Made by a program: the position numbers and the translations under genes | The notes under the pieces: model-generated | The model's input: only the letters and a program-made list of their open reading frames with translations | The model's database searches: none | Told to the model about the DNA's origin: nothing | Shown here: piece after piece, positions 53,797 to 64,000 of the stretch | How the letters are laid out: every line of letters begins with the position of its first letter | Numbering within the stretch: position 1 is the first letter of the stretch | Assembly (NCBI GenBank): GCA_002633005.1 | Contig: NMRA01000065.1 | Coordinates: 127,177 to 191,176, forward strand | Reading direction: 5' to 3' | Length of the DNA stretch: 64,000 nucleotides | Source: Phoronis australis | Lineage: Eukaryota > Phoronida > Phoronidae

Positions 53797-55537
53797 CTAG
53801 AATAGTTAAAAGTGTATGGTTCAAAATCATATTAACAAAAACCGATGGATGTGGCGGATGCGACAACCTTACGGATATGCAAAGGAAATATAGGACAGCA
53901 ATCCTTAGTCTTCAAGACTGAAGGATTGACTTATGAAAAGTTGGCCAGAAGCCCGGCTGAGTTGTCACTACCTGGGACCAAACGTAACTGTGTCGAAGCC
54001 CCATTGGCTCGTGGAGCCTGAACGCCACTATTTTTGCCTCCTCAAACATATACATGTATGCGTAGCTTTTTACGTTTGTGCCTCTTCTTGTCGGAATGCC
54101 GCGCGAAGCTGACAGCCCGTTTTATACCACAAGATTGGTTGATGTCTCCATTGTCCGGTTGCATGAAACAGTCCCAAATATGGGCTCAACTAAGTTCCCG
54201 AGATTTCCTGCGTATGTGCGGGTTGTGAAAACACTGATTGTCCCTTCTTATGCTGTTTTAGTTAACTTTTTGAATTTTATAGAAATTGGGGGTGAACTCC
54301 ACGTTGAATTCTCAATATTATCGAAAATCAAGAGGGATCTTTTTATGCATCAGCACTAGTTAAAGGACTAAATCCTTATTATTTTCAATGAACTCAAGGC
54401 TTAGTTTTCAGTTATATTAGAAAATGACAGTTGTCGAAAAGGATCTCATAATAAAGATGAAATGATAGAGAAAGATTACACCTGAGAGTAAAAAAGACAC
54501 AAATACGCAAAGATTTAGGGAAAATTATTGATTCCCTATATGGAACTGTTTCGTGCAACCTGCTACATCAGGGCAGCTAGGGCTCTGACAGTTGACAAAA
54601 CGTTCAAAATATTCGTCTACTTGCCAAATTGTCTTTTAGCTCCTCTACCATAGCGTTGGCTTACGACCGCAAAAGTCGGGAATTCGAATCCGTCTTGGAC
54701 TTAATCTCAAATTCACAACATTTCATGACAGCGCTAAAGCACGGTAGCTTCTAGATAGTACATTAGAGTTCTGACACCTAACAGAGTTGAAGTCACGGTG
54801 CTAAGAAAATTGTTATTTTCCCAAAGTTTCGAGGAATAGAAATAAGGAAATCTCGGTGTGGCCACTTTGTCGTAATATGAGCAGACCAATAACTGATGCG
54901 CATTTTTCAGTAAATGTATTAAACCTTTCCTATAATGTCGACCTAATGACTTCCAGGTCCCAACCTGGTTGAGATCTAAGGTTGATTTCTGACTACATGT
55001 AGGTAAAGTTTCCCAGAAACGGAGAACGCTTGGGACTAACTTGTGAAAATGGGGAAGTTTTAGAAAGTATTGTCTCTTGATTTATATGGTCGAGAGTCTG
55101 GTACAGAATATGTGAGATTGAAAGAGACTGGTAGTTAAGTTAAACGAGCCAAATGGTCGGTTGCTATGCAAATTGGCTTTTAGTTCAAATAGCATTTCGT
55201 CGGGCTGCGTGGTTAGAGCTAACCTGAGATGTGCATCTTTAGTGTCGCTTCAATATGATTAGTCAAAATGATAGCGCAAAATGGTGGATTTGGTTTTGCG
55301 ATACTTTTTGCCATTGAAAAGTGACCACAAAACGTAAGACTGGAGGAACATTTCTAATAGTCACCACGTGCATTAGGACGACGTGAGTTGCAAAATTGTG
55401 CTATAACGACAAGAACCGTCAATGTACGGTCTTCCTCCCTATGTAGAGTGGAAAATGTTAACTCACCTATTTCCCATTTGGCGTGGCTGTCCCAACTCTG
55501 CGCATGTTCCAGCATGATCAGATGCACGAGCACCAGA
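53797..55537. other. no recognisable gene
   Basis: AT-rich with small open frames (54034-54359 plus) that lack domains. A tRNA-like trace lies at 54636-54705. Confidence 0.3.
54636..54705 (+). mobile_element. weak tRNA-like SINE trace
   Basis: TAGCTCCTCTACCATAGCG resembles an A box and GGGAATTCGAATCC a B box at the right distance. Stems do not close, so this is at most an old pol III-derived SINE. Confidence 0.35.
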
Positions 55538-55900
55538 TTAAGTTGACCTGGAAATATGCGATATGCCTAACAAGAAAAACGCGCACATCCAACCCTGTTG
55601 CGACACATACTGTCTCACTTGACACATATTGTCGCCCCGGGGGGAAAACTTCAATATGTAGTTGGTGTCACGATATATGCCGTGAAGCCCTATATATTTT
55701 GTTGCGCCGTCGACGCTATTTATAGATGTTGACGGCATATGTTGTTGCACTTGGCATGTACTGTCGTCCTGTACAGTATGTGTCGAGTGCGACGTTTGTG
55801 TCTCCACAAACTCTTGGTCGTCTACAACGGACATTATAGGGAAACAATACAAAATACTGGCAGGAAACATTTCAGAATAAGGAAAAATCGTCGTCATGCC
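55538..55900 (-). CDS. possible exon of unknown protein
   Basis: After a good acceptor (TGCATTCATTTGTAG) the minus frame opens in phase 1 with MTTIFPYSEMFPASILY and CFPIMSVVDDQEFVETQTSH, and stays open for about 120 codons. Repeated short words (ACATACTGT, CAAGTG) suggest partly repetitive DNA. No convincing phase-matching donor and no known domain. It could be an upstream exon of the fucolectin-like gene or chance. Confidence 0.2.
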   Translation of the reverse strand, partial: GMTTIFPYSEMFPASILYCFPIMSVVDDQEFVETQTSHSTHTVQDDSTCQVQQHMPSTSINSVDGATKYIGLHGIYRDTNYILKFSPRGDNMCQVRQYVSQQGWMCAFFLLGISHISRST

Positions 55901-55915
55901 TACAAATGAATGCAA

Positions 55916-56410
55916 CAGAAAACAAAAACATTGAAAATTTCATTAAATACATCGTATGATTGTTTAGGGTTTCTCTTACTTAGCTAAAAACTAGCTGATG
56001 TTTTTGAGCGGGGTGTGAAATATATGTTGGTCTATTTAAAGGTTTACTTACCACTGCTGTAAGTGTTCATCTCTCTAAAGTTACAACTTAAATTTGGTCA
56101 ATGCGCGAGCTTTCCTCGTAGACTCACGAATTCGCGAGACGAAGTACTTTCTTGTTCTTTCGTTTCGCATCATCAAATTTGAATGAATTCATACATTCTA
56201 AATCTAACGCGTAATTTCATGTGCACGTTAAAATATGTTCGTGATTCTGAACACCCACGCGCTTTAAAAGTAAGCAATGAAGCCATGTTTCAATAAATAT
56301 TGGAGCTTTGCAAATGGAAAATGTTCAAATATTTAAGCAGACTTCAAATCGTTTGTTTTTTATATCAACGTGGGTGGTTTAAGAATTAAGTTTTTATTTC
56401 TCTGTACGTA
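55916..56410. other. no recognisable feature
   Basis: AT-rich sequence without an open frame of interest. Confidence 0.3.
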
Positions 56411-57154
56411 GGTGACGCAAATTGCGTTATGCCGATTACACAGCACTCCTTGCAAGCCAAGCTGAAGACGTGCAGAACACACTGAACACTGTAGAGGAAG
56501 TAAGTGGAGAACATGGACGTGGCATGAACACCAAGAAAACAAAAGTAATGGTCATATCAAAAAAACACCCCAGTAAATGTCGACATCAAAGTTGAAGATT
56601 CACAAATAGAACAAGTAAATAGATTGAAATACCTTGGGCAAACTATAAAGACAGATTGAAAATGTGAAACAGAGATAAGAGAACGAACTGGAATGGCCAA
56701 ATCAGGATTTATAGGAATGAAAACAATATTAACATCAAGAAACATATCAATCGCCCTCAGACTGCGACTCACAGCTTGCTACATATATTCGATCCTTATG
56801 TACGTATGTGAGGCATGGACTCTCAATAAAACATTGGAAAGAAAGATCGAAGCGTTTGAAATGTGGATATTTAGAAGGATCGGAAGAATAAGCTTGACGC
56901 AGAAAATGACAAATGAAGACGCGTGCAAACAACTAGGTGTCAAACCATCTCTTTTGTCTACCATCCAAAGTGGTAAATTGAACTTTTTTGGGCACACGGC
57001 AAGACACGACAGCATACAGAAAGACATACTATACGGGCACGTGGAAGGGAAAAGAGCAAGAGGACGACGATTAACGTGGAGGGATGACATCAAGACATGG
57101 ACAAGATCAACGATGACAGAATGCACCAGACTGGCAAACAACAGAGAGAGATGA
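56411..57154 (+). pseudogene. non-LTR retrotransposon reverse transcriptase, 3' part
   Basis: Begins inside the catalytic motif: LRYADYTALLASQAEDVQ, where YADD has become YADY (second catalytic Asp lost). NTKKTKVMVISK follows. A frameshift near 56572 and a stop near 56657 break the frame; from 56693 it is open: RLTACYIYSILMYVCEAWTL, KIEAFEMWIFRRIGRISLTQ and GKLNFFGHTARHDSIQKD, then GKRARGRRLTWRDDIKTW. These are the C-terminal landmarks of the endonuclease-RT LINE family common in invertebrates. A 5'-truncated insertion, as usual for LINEs. Confidence 0.85.
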
Positions 57155-57192
57155 AGGTCCATTTCACGTCGACTTCAAAAGAGATGACACCC

Positions 57193-57216
57193 GATGATGA
57201 TGATGATGATGATGCA
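57193..57216 (+). repeat. (GAT)n microsatellite at the LINE 3' end
   Basis: Seven GAT repeats directly after the LINE coding end. A short tandem repeat in place of a poly(A) tail is typical of RTE-type and related LINEs and marks the 3' boundary of the insertion. Confidence 0.7.
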
Positions 57217-58217
57217 GGTGACGAAAATGGGAAAACTCAAAACTAAACCAGTGACTTACGAAACAGGTACAGCAACTTGCATTACCGTGATCGTAAATTC
57301 TTTTCGTTGACTGGGAGATAATCTATAGCATTTACGAGTAAAAACACCAAAAAATCGTATGTCGGCGGTTTCAGTTGCAAGCTATCCCTCAGTTCTAATT
57401 GAAATATTTTTGTCCACTACTGTAAGATTTTTGGTTTCACGTTTAACGGGGTTCGTCAAAGAATGCCAAAAAGTCGAACCTATTCGTTGTTTAAGATATT
57501 GGCTAATTTATGAAACAATAGAACATTATCTTTTCTGAAATGATCTGGAATGTGTTACAACACGACTGGTTAATAACGTACGTAATTTTTGACAATACAT
57601 GGGCAAATCATAAAGCTGTGCTAAGTAGAAATCCATACGCCTTACATTTTATCGTCTGCAAAACACTAAAACAACCAAATGCGCGCCAACCAAACAATGC
57701 CGGAATTCCGAGAAGGTGACAAGGTTATGACTGGCAAATCAGGTGTCGCAACTGTACGTACTTCCAGTCGGAAGGACATGCAGACAACTTAAACAGACCC
57801 ATCTCGGCGTCAAATTCCATATCCACGTTCATTCAAACGGAGACAAGCCCCACCTCAAGAAACACGGCGAGGCTGTCTAGCTGTGCTGTCTCAATGTTAT
57901 TTCAGTGCTCACGTGCGGGGAAGCCTTGCTGACTGCATAGATTATAGACAACTATAGTCAATGCTGACTGTTATTTATAAACATTTTAAAAGTCTTAATA
58001 GCGCAACTTCAAAGACTATTATAACTTGAATATTTGCTAGAAAGCTGAATGCAATTTACAATTGTTACGCTTGAAATAAAACTATTAACAAAAAGTAACT
58101 AAATTACTTTACACTGCGCAAGCTTGCTTTTACAAAAGTCACGTCATGTGAGTGCAAGTTTTAACACGTCGAGTTTTTACGGCAAAAAGATCGTTTTTGC
58201 TGTTCATGTGAGAAAAC
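57217..58217. other. no recognisable gene
   Basis: AT-rich; around 57670-57890 the sequence is less AT-rich, with short stop-free stretches, but I could not assign a family. Confidence 0.3.
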
Positions 58218-58357
58218 AAATCCTACAATCGTCTTAGAATGATGACATGGGCAAGACATTGTGGAAATTTCGTCAAAATGCCGAGGCTTGCCGAGGGAGT
58301 TTGATGAAATTTCCAAGAGGCTTTGCCCATGTCATAAACCTCAGATTCGTGTAGGAT
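58218..58357. mobile_element. long imperfect palindrome (foldback MITE)
   Basis: AATCCTACAATCG...ATGACATGGGCAAG...GAAATTTCGTCAAA on the left is mirrored by TTTGATGAAATTTCC, GGCTTTGCCCATGTCAT and GTGTAGGATT on the right, around a loop containing CGAGGCTTGCCGAGG. The arms are about 55 bases with small interruptions. No coding capacity. Confidence 0.6.
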
Positions 58358-59615
58358 TCTCTATTTATTTCAAATGACATACTATTTAATTTGAAAAGGC
58401 AGAGCTTGGATTGATTATTTGGTGTTTTGGCGTTTCATAATAGCGCGCGACATAATATTTCACAGTACTGTATGAACAATAGGCAAACCCGAGTGTAGAC
58501 TTGAAGGAGCATGCCACCCAAAAAACAACCTAATTTGTATCAATTTAGATCAAGTAGTTCTACTCCATAACTACACGTACGGTTGCGTTACCTGACACCT
58601 GACGGCAGACAGAGGTGTTGAAATTATCCAATGACGTCATCGGTTTCACACACAGTCTGTTCAGCAGTTCACAACACGGGTTACTGGTGTAAGCTTAGCG
58701 CTTGAAGTCATCGTTTAACACCAATAAATCATCAAACTTCGATGTAAAACCCTTAAAAATACACCGAGTTCTTATAAAAACGTGTTGTTTTATTTCGCTC
58801 TTACGGATTTATTGGTATTTGGACACACCGTAGCCTACAAAGTTCGGCAGGCCAATAAGCTCGGTAGCAGGAGTTTGGGGTCTGTTCGGAGATAATTTCG
58901 AAGTATTTTTCGTGAGATACAGACAGGAGAACCTAGATCTGTGTTGTTTAGACTAACGATTTTTTGAGTTCTAAACACAAAACGCTAGTTATCCTGGCCA
59001 GTGGCTCGGAGCCCGATCAGGCCCGTCGCGGCCGGCCGGATTGACTTGATATCCTGGCCAGTGGCTCGGAAACTGATCAGACATTACGAACATAAACCAG
59101 CCAAAGTTCAGTGGAAACTAAGCTTCGAGTCAAAAAATACTATACTTGTGAGCCAAAGTAATGTGCACGTGATTATGTTGGTGAATTAGCCACGAAACTG
59201 CAAATCTACTTACTCGTCGGGGGCCGCGAAATCACTCGGGTTCCGCTTTGGCCACAGCACCGTCAGGGCAGAAGTTGTATATTGACAATCATTATCATGT
59301 TGAGTAATGTAAACGTAAATAAAGATTCCCGTAACACCTGGCCATGGGATGGAAATCGAGTTGTTTTACAACAGTTTCTGCCAGCAAACACTAAATTAGC
59401 ATGAGCTCACACGGCCTCGGTGACCCGTTAATTAGTTTTATTGCACCTAAAGCCAGTAACGCAGTGATTTATTCATTACTGGCTTCTCAAATCATTTGCA
59501 CTCACGAACACTCCAAAGGCATTACAAATTGCATCTAATGAGACAGACTTTGTTTCAGTTGGTTAGGGTGAGAATAATTCATTTTGAAGCAGAACGCTCA
59601 GTAATAAACGCCAAC

Positions 59616-59790
59616 ATGGCAACTCGCAAGCCGGACTTAGGACGAGCTAGAGCTCATCATTCCCGACTTCGCAGGTGGATCGTTAAGTTTGACAGGCTTT
59701 CAATTCGAACAGGAATACAGTGATGAAGAAACACTAGAGAGGCGCCGTGAACAAGCTCAGACAACGGAACGTATGGAGTTATTTGGTAAG
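59616..59790 (+). pseudogene. P2X7 C-terminal-like ORF, remnant
   Basis: An ATG at 59616 opens MATRKPDLGRARAHHSR; in the next frame GFQFEQEYSDEETLERRREQ follows (59691 on), equivalent to GYMFEPEYTEAEYTQAQ in the first Kolobok element. The downstream WCxCxxC zinc-binding part is missing: after about 59790 the DNA is the antisense of the THAP remnant. A one-base shift joins the two pieces. Confidence 0.55.
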
Positions 59791-60020
59791 CCGGCATTCG
59801 TCACTGAGGCCACTGTCAACGTCTGCAGGCCACAGACACGGAGATGTTTCACGGCCTCATACTTGCTATTTACAGCGTACATTTCATTCTTCACTACCAT
59901 GAGCCACTTCCTAAGCATTTCGGACTCTCGGGGAATTAAAAAAAAAAAACGATATACCCGCTTTCCTCGCACCTGCTTAGTTCGGACAAGCGGGAACGAT
60001 GCACCGCAATATAGTGGCAT
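59757..60020 (-). pseudogene. THAP domain remnant of a Kolobok transposase
   Basis: Starts MPLYCGASF and reads IPRESEMLRKWLMVVKNEMY and KYEAVKHLRVCGLQ. FPR-type motif, Trp and RVCG are at THAP spacing, but the first Cys pair is incomplete and the expected CxxHF has become CGLQT. A 12-base A-run (about 59939-59950) lies in the N-terminal part and probably marks a frameshift. Nonfunctional. Confidence 0.6.
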
Positions 60021-60188
60021 TCACTCTGCATATAAACCACTGACGTCGCTAGCGTTGTTTCTCAACTTCCTCACAGGTTAACGCGACACCTCTTGGCAAG
60101 GTAAGGTCGACCGCATGCGAGGCGATGTGGATATAGACCGATTAAGACGGCAAAAAGACTAAGTAAATCGGGTGGCATTCTCCTTTAA

Positions 60189-61436
60189 GGTGTAACTTAA
60201 TTCAAACAACGATTTGAATTTATTAAAAAAAAGAGATTTCTTGTCTTAGATTGCTCAAATCGAATCCACTGAATTCACAATCCCACTCAACAACATAACA
60301 TAATCCCAATCTAATGAAATGCAGCGGGGTGTGATGATCTTGAAATTATCGTGGTTTTGAGAAATTCAGCGTGACGCTGTTTCATATAAAATAGCAGAAA
60401 TGAAATCGTGACCCCTCAGTTTTTCTCTTATTTCATAGACAACGCGATGGCCGATAAAGTAATACATACAATACAAAATAACCCTGTAATGTTTTTGCAG
60501 AAGTTAAAACCTTAAAACTTGACTTAATCAAAAATCCCGAAAAACCTATATGCATGCATGTACTTACACCGACGTAAAAATCGGTAAGACTGGGAAATCT
60601 AAATAAAGTCTATATAAAAAAGACATCGTGCAACGTTTTCATAGGAATTTCAAGTTGTTTATTTGGAAAAACTGATTCAGTTATCCCCACATTTTGATCA
60701 GATTTGTAGCAGGCAAAGACCAAAAACAAAACACGCACATTAAAAAAGCAACGAGGAATCAGAACTTAAAGGAGAAACGTCTCGTCTTATTTGATTCCCA
60801 CACAACTTAACTTATTTCATAATAGCAGCAACAAAATATAATCTCCATTAGCAAGGTAAATCGTGAATTTGAAACTGGTGCGCTTTTGAGATCAAAATGC
60901 GCATTTTTCGGTGACAATGTACGAGTGAACTACCTCAGACGTCAATGATCTCCCAATTTTTAATTATTTCACAGAAAACACGAGGAACGTCAAAATAAAA
61001 CACAAAAATTGTAACCTTCTGCAGTGTGCTAAAATTTGAAGTACTTGAAATCCAGAAAGAACGACGTACGGAAATCAGTATACCCGGGTATTTATGGATT
61101 GACTTTCTTCTGTCAACACATTCACGAGGCACTTGTGCCAAAAACTCTTCATTAATGGCACGGAGACAGTGAATACTATTTCATCGTTCCAACCTCAACA
61201 ACCAATTTCTTCAGTGATTGTCGTTTAGATTGGACACTTTAGTACATGCAAGTCCCGAACTTACTCGCAATGCCCTCACCTTTCACTTGCGTGATTTTGC
61301 GTGGTCTTGCGTGATCTTTCTTTTTCGCGTGATGCACGTAGGCCTACTGCGTGGCACCAATGTGCTACTGTACATGTATAACGTTATACATATAGCTCAT
61401 TGGTGACACTAAATATTAATCTGTCGCTGCAGTCTC
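60189..61436. other. no recognisable gene; upstream flank of the SLC49A4-like gene
   Basis: AT-rich. The last 200 bases before 61437 should include the 5' UTR and promoter of the transporter gene. I see no clear TATA box; ATGs upstream (61218, 61336) are out of frame or soon stopped. Confidence 0.35.
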
Positions 61437-61815
61437 ATGTCAGATAACGACCCACTCAATTCACTGTCCAACATGGCCTCACGCGACAAGTCGCCTCTGG
61501 TGCCCCATCAGTCAACGATATTATGTGAAGAAGAAGGACGGAACAATAGCATCAACGCAGCTTCCAACGATATCAGTAGCCAAAGAACTGACGACGAGGA
61601 AACAGGCGTATATAAAAGAAGATGGTATATGTTATTTCTTTTTCTTTTGATGGGGTCACTGCAGGTAATCGTCTGGAATACGTGGGGTCCTATTGAGGAA
61701 GCAGCAAAGCTGGCGTTCAAATGGACCTCGTATGATCTGTTCATGATGCCGAACTGGGGAAATATTGCCTATATGATTACGATGGTGCCTGCCTCGTGGC
61801 TGATGGATGTGAAAG
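61437..61815 (+). CDS. SLC49A4: first coding exon of an SLC49A4 (DIRC2)-like transporter
   Basis: ATG at 61437; donor GAAAG/GTACTG, phase 1. A polar N-tail of about 60 residues contains acidic and Leu/Pro motifs (LVPHQSTILCEEE; DDEETGVY) suitable for lysosomal sorting. KRRWYMLFLFLLMGSLQV is the first membrane segment, followed by IVWNTWGPIEEAAKLAF, the family's signature loop, and a second segment NIAYMITMVPASWLMD ending with DVKG. VWNTWGPI matches DIRC2/SLC49A4, a lysosomal major-facilitator protein, better than SLC49A3 or FLVCR. Later exons lie beyond the window or were not found before 64000. Confidence 0.75.
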
Positions 61816-63208
61816 GTACTGAGTAATACATAGAATTGATTTGCTCTGTCAAAGCCCAACCTGTAATTTCTACTCGGACTCAAATTTAGTCTTTGTGAAA
61901 ATTTATACAACCTGTTCTGTGATCTAAAGATAACCCACATTTTATGCCCGAATGAAGTGATTTTGATAAATGAGCGCATGACATCTTGTCAAAGTAGGCG
62001 CTACCGACCATAAGATTCAACTTGCACAAATCTACTCGATTTCAAACTCCATTTGTGAGATTGATTCTTGAATTATGTGGATAAAACATTGGATAACTTA
62101 TTTGTCTTCCTCAACTGTTTCTGCTGAAATCAAATAACCAAATGTTGAGGTCATGCTAAAGCATAACAGAAAATATCGAAACTTGATCGATGTGGTTTGT
62201 GCTGATAAGTGTCCAGCTGACTACAGAATTTATGTCGCAGAATCCGAATTCGAACTAAAATTGTCGAGGTTGAAATCTAGATTAGACATTAAATCTGGGA
62301 GCATTCAAGTGCCAATAGAGATGATGTAGATCTAGTTAGCCGCTTAATTTGCTCGACCGCGTATATAATGATACCCTCAACATATAATCACTAACGGCTT
62401 ATCTTGATTTCCTACTGAAGCAAAACAAAAATTATCAAAACATTTCAGATTTTGAGTTCGAGTTCTTTTGGTTCCGGTCCAGGGCTCTTTTGAACTTCAC
62501 CTATTTCCTCCGTCACTAACAGACATTTATCGTGTGCCAAAATTTTACACTCTATCCAATTAAGTGTTTGGGTACGCATGTGGATATATGCTAGCCGCAC
62601 CTATTATAATGTTGAACGTGCCTTTAGTCTAGACGCATTTCTGGAAAATGTGCATGTTAGAGGCATTTTTTAGTAAAAGTGGCGAACCTGTCTTTTTAGC
62701 ATAATTATGGTATGCTGATTTCGATTATGCCTGTTCCATCTGTGACCATCTAATTTGCATAAACAAAATGACCGCCAAACCAACAAGATAAGAAACATTC
62801 GTAAGACCAGGAGTACAATATGTGACGTCTAATTAGGAAATTTTTGCTTCAAAAACATAATATAAGTGTGTTTAGATCACTTAAATTTAAGAGCATATTA
62901 AAGAACGTCATTAAATTCCCCAATTATGCTAATTAGCTTCCGCCATTACCAAAAAATTCAAATTTCGGTGTAACTTTATCAATTTGCAGGCAAACATGAC
63001 AACTAAGGTGTAGAAAAATCATTATGACACATATGAAGCTTTTTATTTCATCTTCACTAAGTTACAAATGCTCATTAATAAAGTCTGAAAATTAAATTAG
63101 AAATCATAATTATCAATGCTTTTTTGCGAACATCTTACTATTTAGATAAGACATAAAAGTATTGTAAACATAACAACATGACTTTTAAATACTGTTGCAA
63201 AGAAATGC
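61816..63208. other. intron 1 of the SLC49A4-like gene, nothing recognised
   Basis: AT-rich, no repeat array, no exon with major-facilitator features found on the plus strand. Confidence 0.4.
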
Positions 63209-63999
63209 ATGGCCATATCGTCCCATTTTGGACAGGAACATACCGTACTCAGAGTCGACCAAGCACTCTGCTGCAGATTAATGGAGCTTACGTGGTCGGT
63301 CCCAGAATACCAAAATATGTTAATACAGTACCTCGTTAATGGTTCTTCACTATCAATGAAATTTATCAAGGCCATAGAAGATCACATGAGTGATTCCGGA
63401 ATAGCTGAGGTGTGTATAGAGAGTGCAGTACTTGGTCGAGACCTATGGAACTGGTCCTCAGTGGAAAGTCGTACAGCAAAGCTACAGTATGAGGGCACAC
63501 AAACTGTCTTTTCAAGCTCTGTGGCATCTCCTGCATGTGCCAAGCCTTCTCTCGTTTATTGCAGAAGCGACTGTCATGCTTGTATTACCAGTATGTCTGC
63601 AGATGATGATCCACAGAAAATTTCGGAGTTTTTAACATTTCTTTAATTAGGATAAGTTCAGGAAACTCCTGGGAATTTTGTCAACAGTAGTTCTGATTAT
63701 GTGAATTTCAGCTTCTGGTGGAGTTACATGTACATGGTTCCAGTATTGTTAAAGTACACATGCTCTCTACGGGATGGTATTTTGGAACTGCATCTCTATT
63801 CATTTACGCTCGTGCTGCCTCACCGAATTATGCCCGAGTGGGGCGCGGTCTTTTTAGCGGAGATACATCAGCTTCCACAGTCTGTTTGGTCAGAGTTTCA
63901 AGCAGGAAATTTTGTAGTCAAGTGATCTCCTCATATGGTCTGTCAGGAAGATTCTGACCAGTGGGTAAATGGGGCAGGCAAAAAGGACGTGGTATCATC
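63209..63999 (+). pseudogene. decayed uncharacterised element-associated ORF
   Basis: Pieces in changing frames: QALCCRLMELTWSVPEYQNM and SMKFIKAIEDHMSDSGIAEV (63240-63430), MRAHKLSFQALWHLL with SLLSFIAEATVM (63485-63580), FWWSYMYMVPVLLKY and LRDGILELHLYSF (63710-63810), WGAVFLAEIHQLPQ and FQAGNFVVK (63835-63925). From memory this order resembles a large uncharacterised protein repeated in many marine invertebrate genomes, often near transposons. Several frameshifts and stops show it is dead. The function is unknown. Confidence 0.5.
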
Positions 64000-64000
64000 G

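Larger units (their letters stand above)
58505..60184. mobile_element. second Kolobok-type DNA transposon
   Basis: Ends AGGAGCATGCCACCC and GGGTGGCATTCTCCT (inverse, one mismatch), flanked by TTGA (58501-58504) and TTAA (60185-60188), a TTAA duplication with one change. The TIR is only about 15 bases, unlike the 158 bases of the first element. It holds the same gene pair in the same convergent arrangement: P2X7-tail-like on the plus strand, THAP on the minus strand, both cut short by an internal deletion. Confidence 0.7.

Noticed and set aside
55200-55260. tRNA-like D-arm sequence (GGCTGCGTGGTTAGAGC)
   Set aside because: No B box or T arm follows at the expected distance.
1-64000. CRISPR arrays, operons, riboswitches, prokaryotic mobile elements
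   Set aside because: Spliced exons, eukaryotic transposon families and base composition show animal nuclear DNA; no regular short repeat-spacer array exists.

Overview
This looks like nuclear DNA of a marine invertebrate animal. It is intron-rich and AT-rich, with assembly gaps. The visible genes encode extracellular domains typical of cnidarian, amphioxus or hemichordate adhesion and recognition proteins (TSP1, Ig, EGF, fucolectin-like). Its mobile elements are Kolobok, Penelope, mariner, a LINE and Helitron-like repeats. I cannot fix the species. There are no prokaryotic genes, CRISPR arrays or rRNA.

Minus strand, about 54 kb down to 0.5 kb: a set of domain exons. Nearly all start and end in phase 1, so any of them can be spliced to any other. 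In transcription order they are: two fucolectin/F5-8-type exons (53.8 and 51.1 kb), a TSP1 (44.4 kb), a leader-like exon present twice (43.5 and 38.0 kb), a cassette of Ig-B, Ig-A and short TSP1 present three times (32.3-30.6, 27.1-25.4, 21.3-19.3 kb), an Ig (15.4 kb), two different canonical TSP1 exons (9.1 kb, repeated at 10.4 kb; and 8.3 kb), an Ig (7.6 kb), a Thr-rich mucin-like exon (6.6 kb), an Ig with an acidic linker (4.9 kb), two EGF exons (3.1 and 2.7 kb) and a candidate terminal exon (0.6 kb). They may form one very large secreted or membrane glycoprotein gene, or two or three neighbouring ones. Several exons, including all the TSP1 exons except that at 44.3 kb, have no useful open-frame call and were found by translating the minus strand between splice sites.

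Between the cassettes lie arrays of a repeat of about 1.2 kb (21.5-24.7, 27.4-30.0, 32.6-33.6 kb). Its ends look like those of a non-autonomous Helentron (subterminal inverted repeats plus a 3' hairpin), and it carries many perfect DR1 nuclear-receptor-type motifs. A larger element with terminal motif GGGGCTATTCGG occurs twice (32.4-38.2 and 40.15-43.7 kb); the first copy holds the repeat array and a THAP-bearing transposon.

From 44.7 to 60.2 kb the window is rich in mobile DNA: a tRNA-derived SINE, a Penelope-like element with RT and GIY-YIG, a 1.76 kb mariner, two TTAA-flanked Kolobok elements that each pair a THAP transposase with a convergent P2X7-tail-like ORF, a LINE tail and foldback MITEs. 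On the plus strand the first coding exon of an SLC49A4 (DIRC2)-like transporter begins at 61437, and its presumed intron holds a decayed, probably element-derived ORF (63.2-64 kb).

Three of the four gaps are flanked by almost identical sequence and are probably unmerged contig overlaps, so some apparent duplications are likely artefacts.
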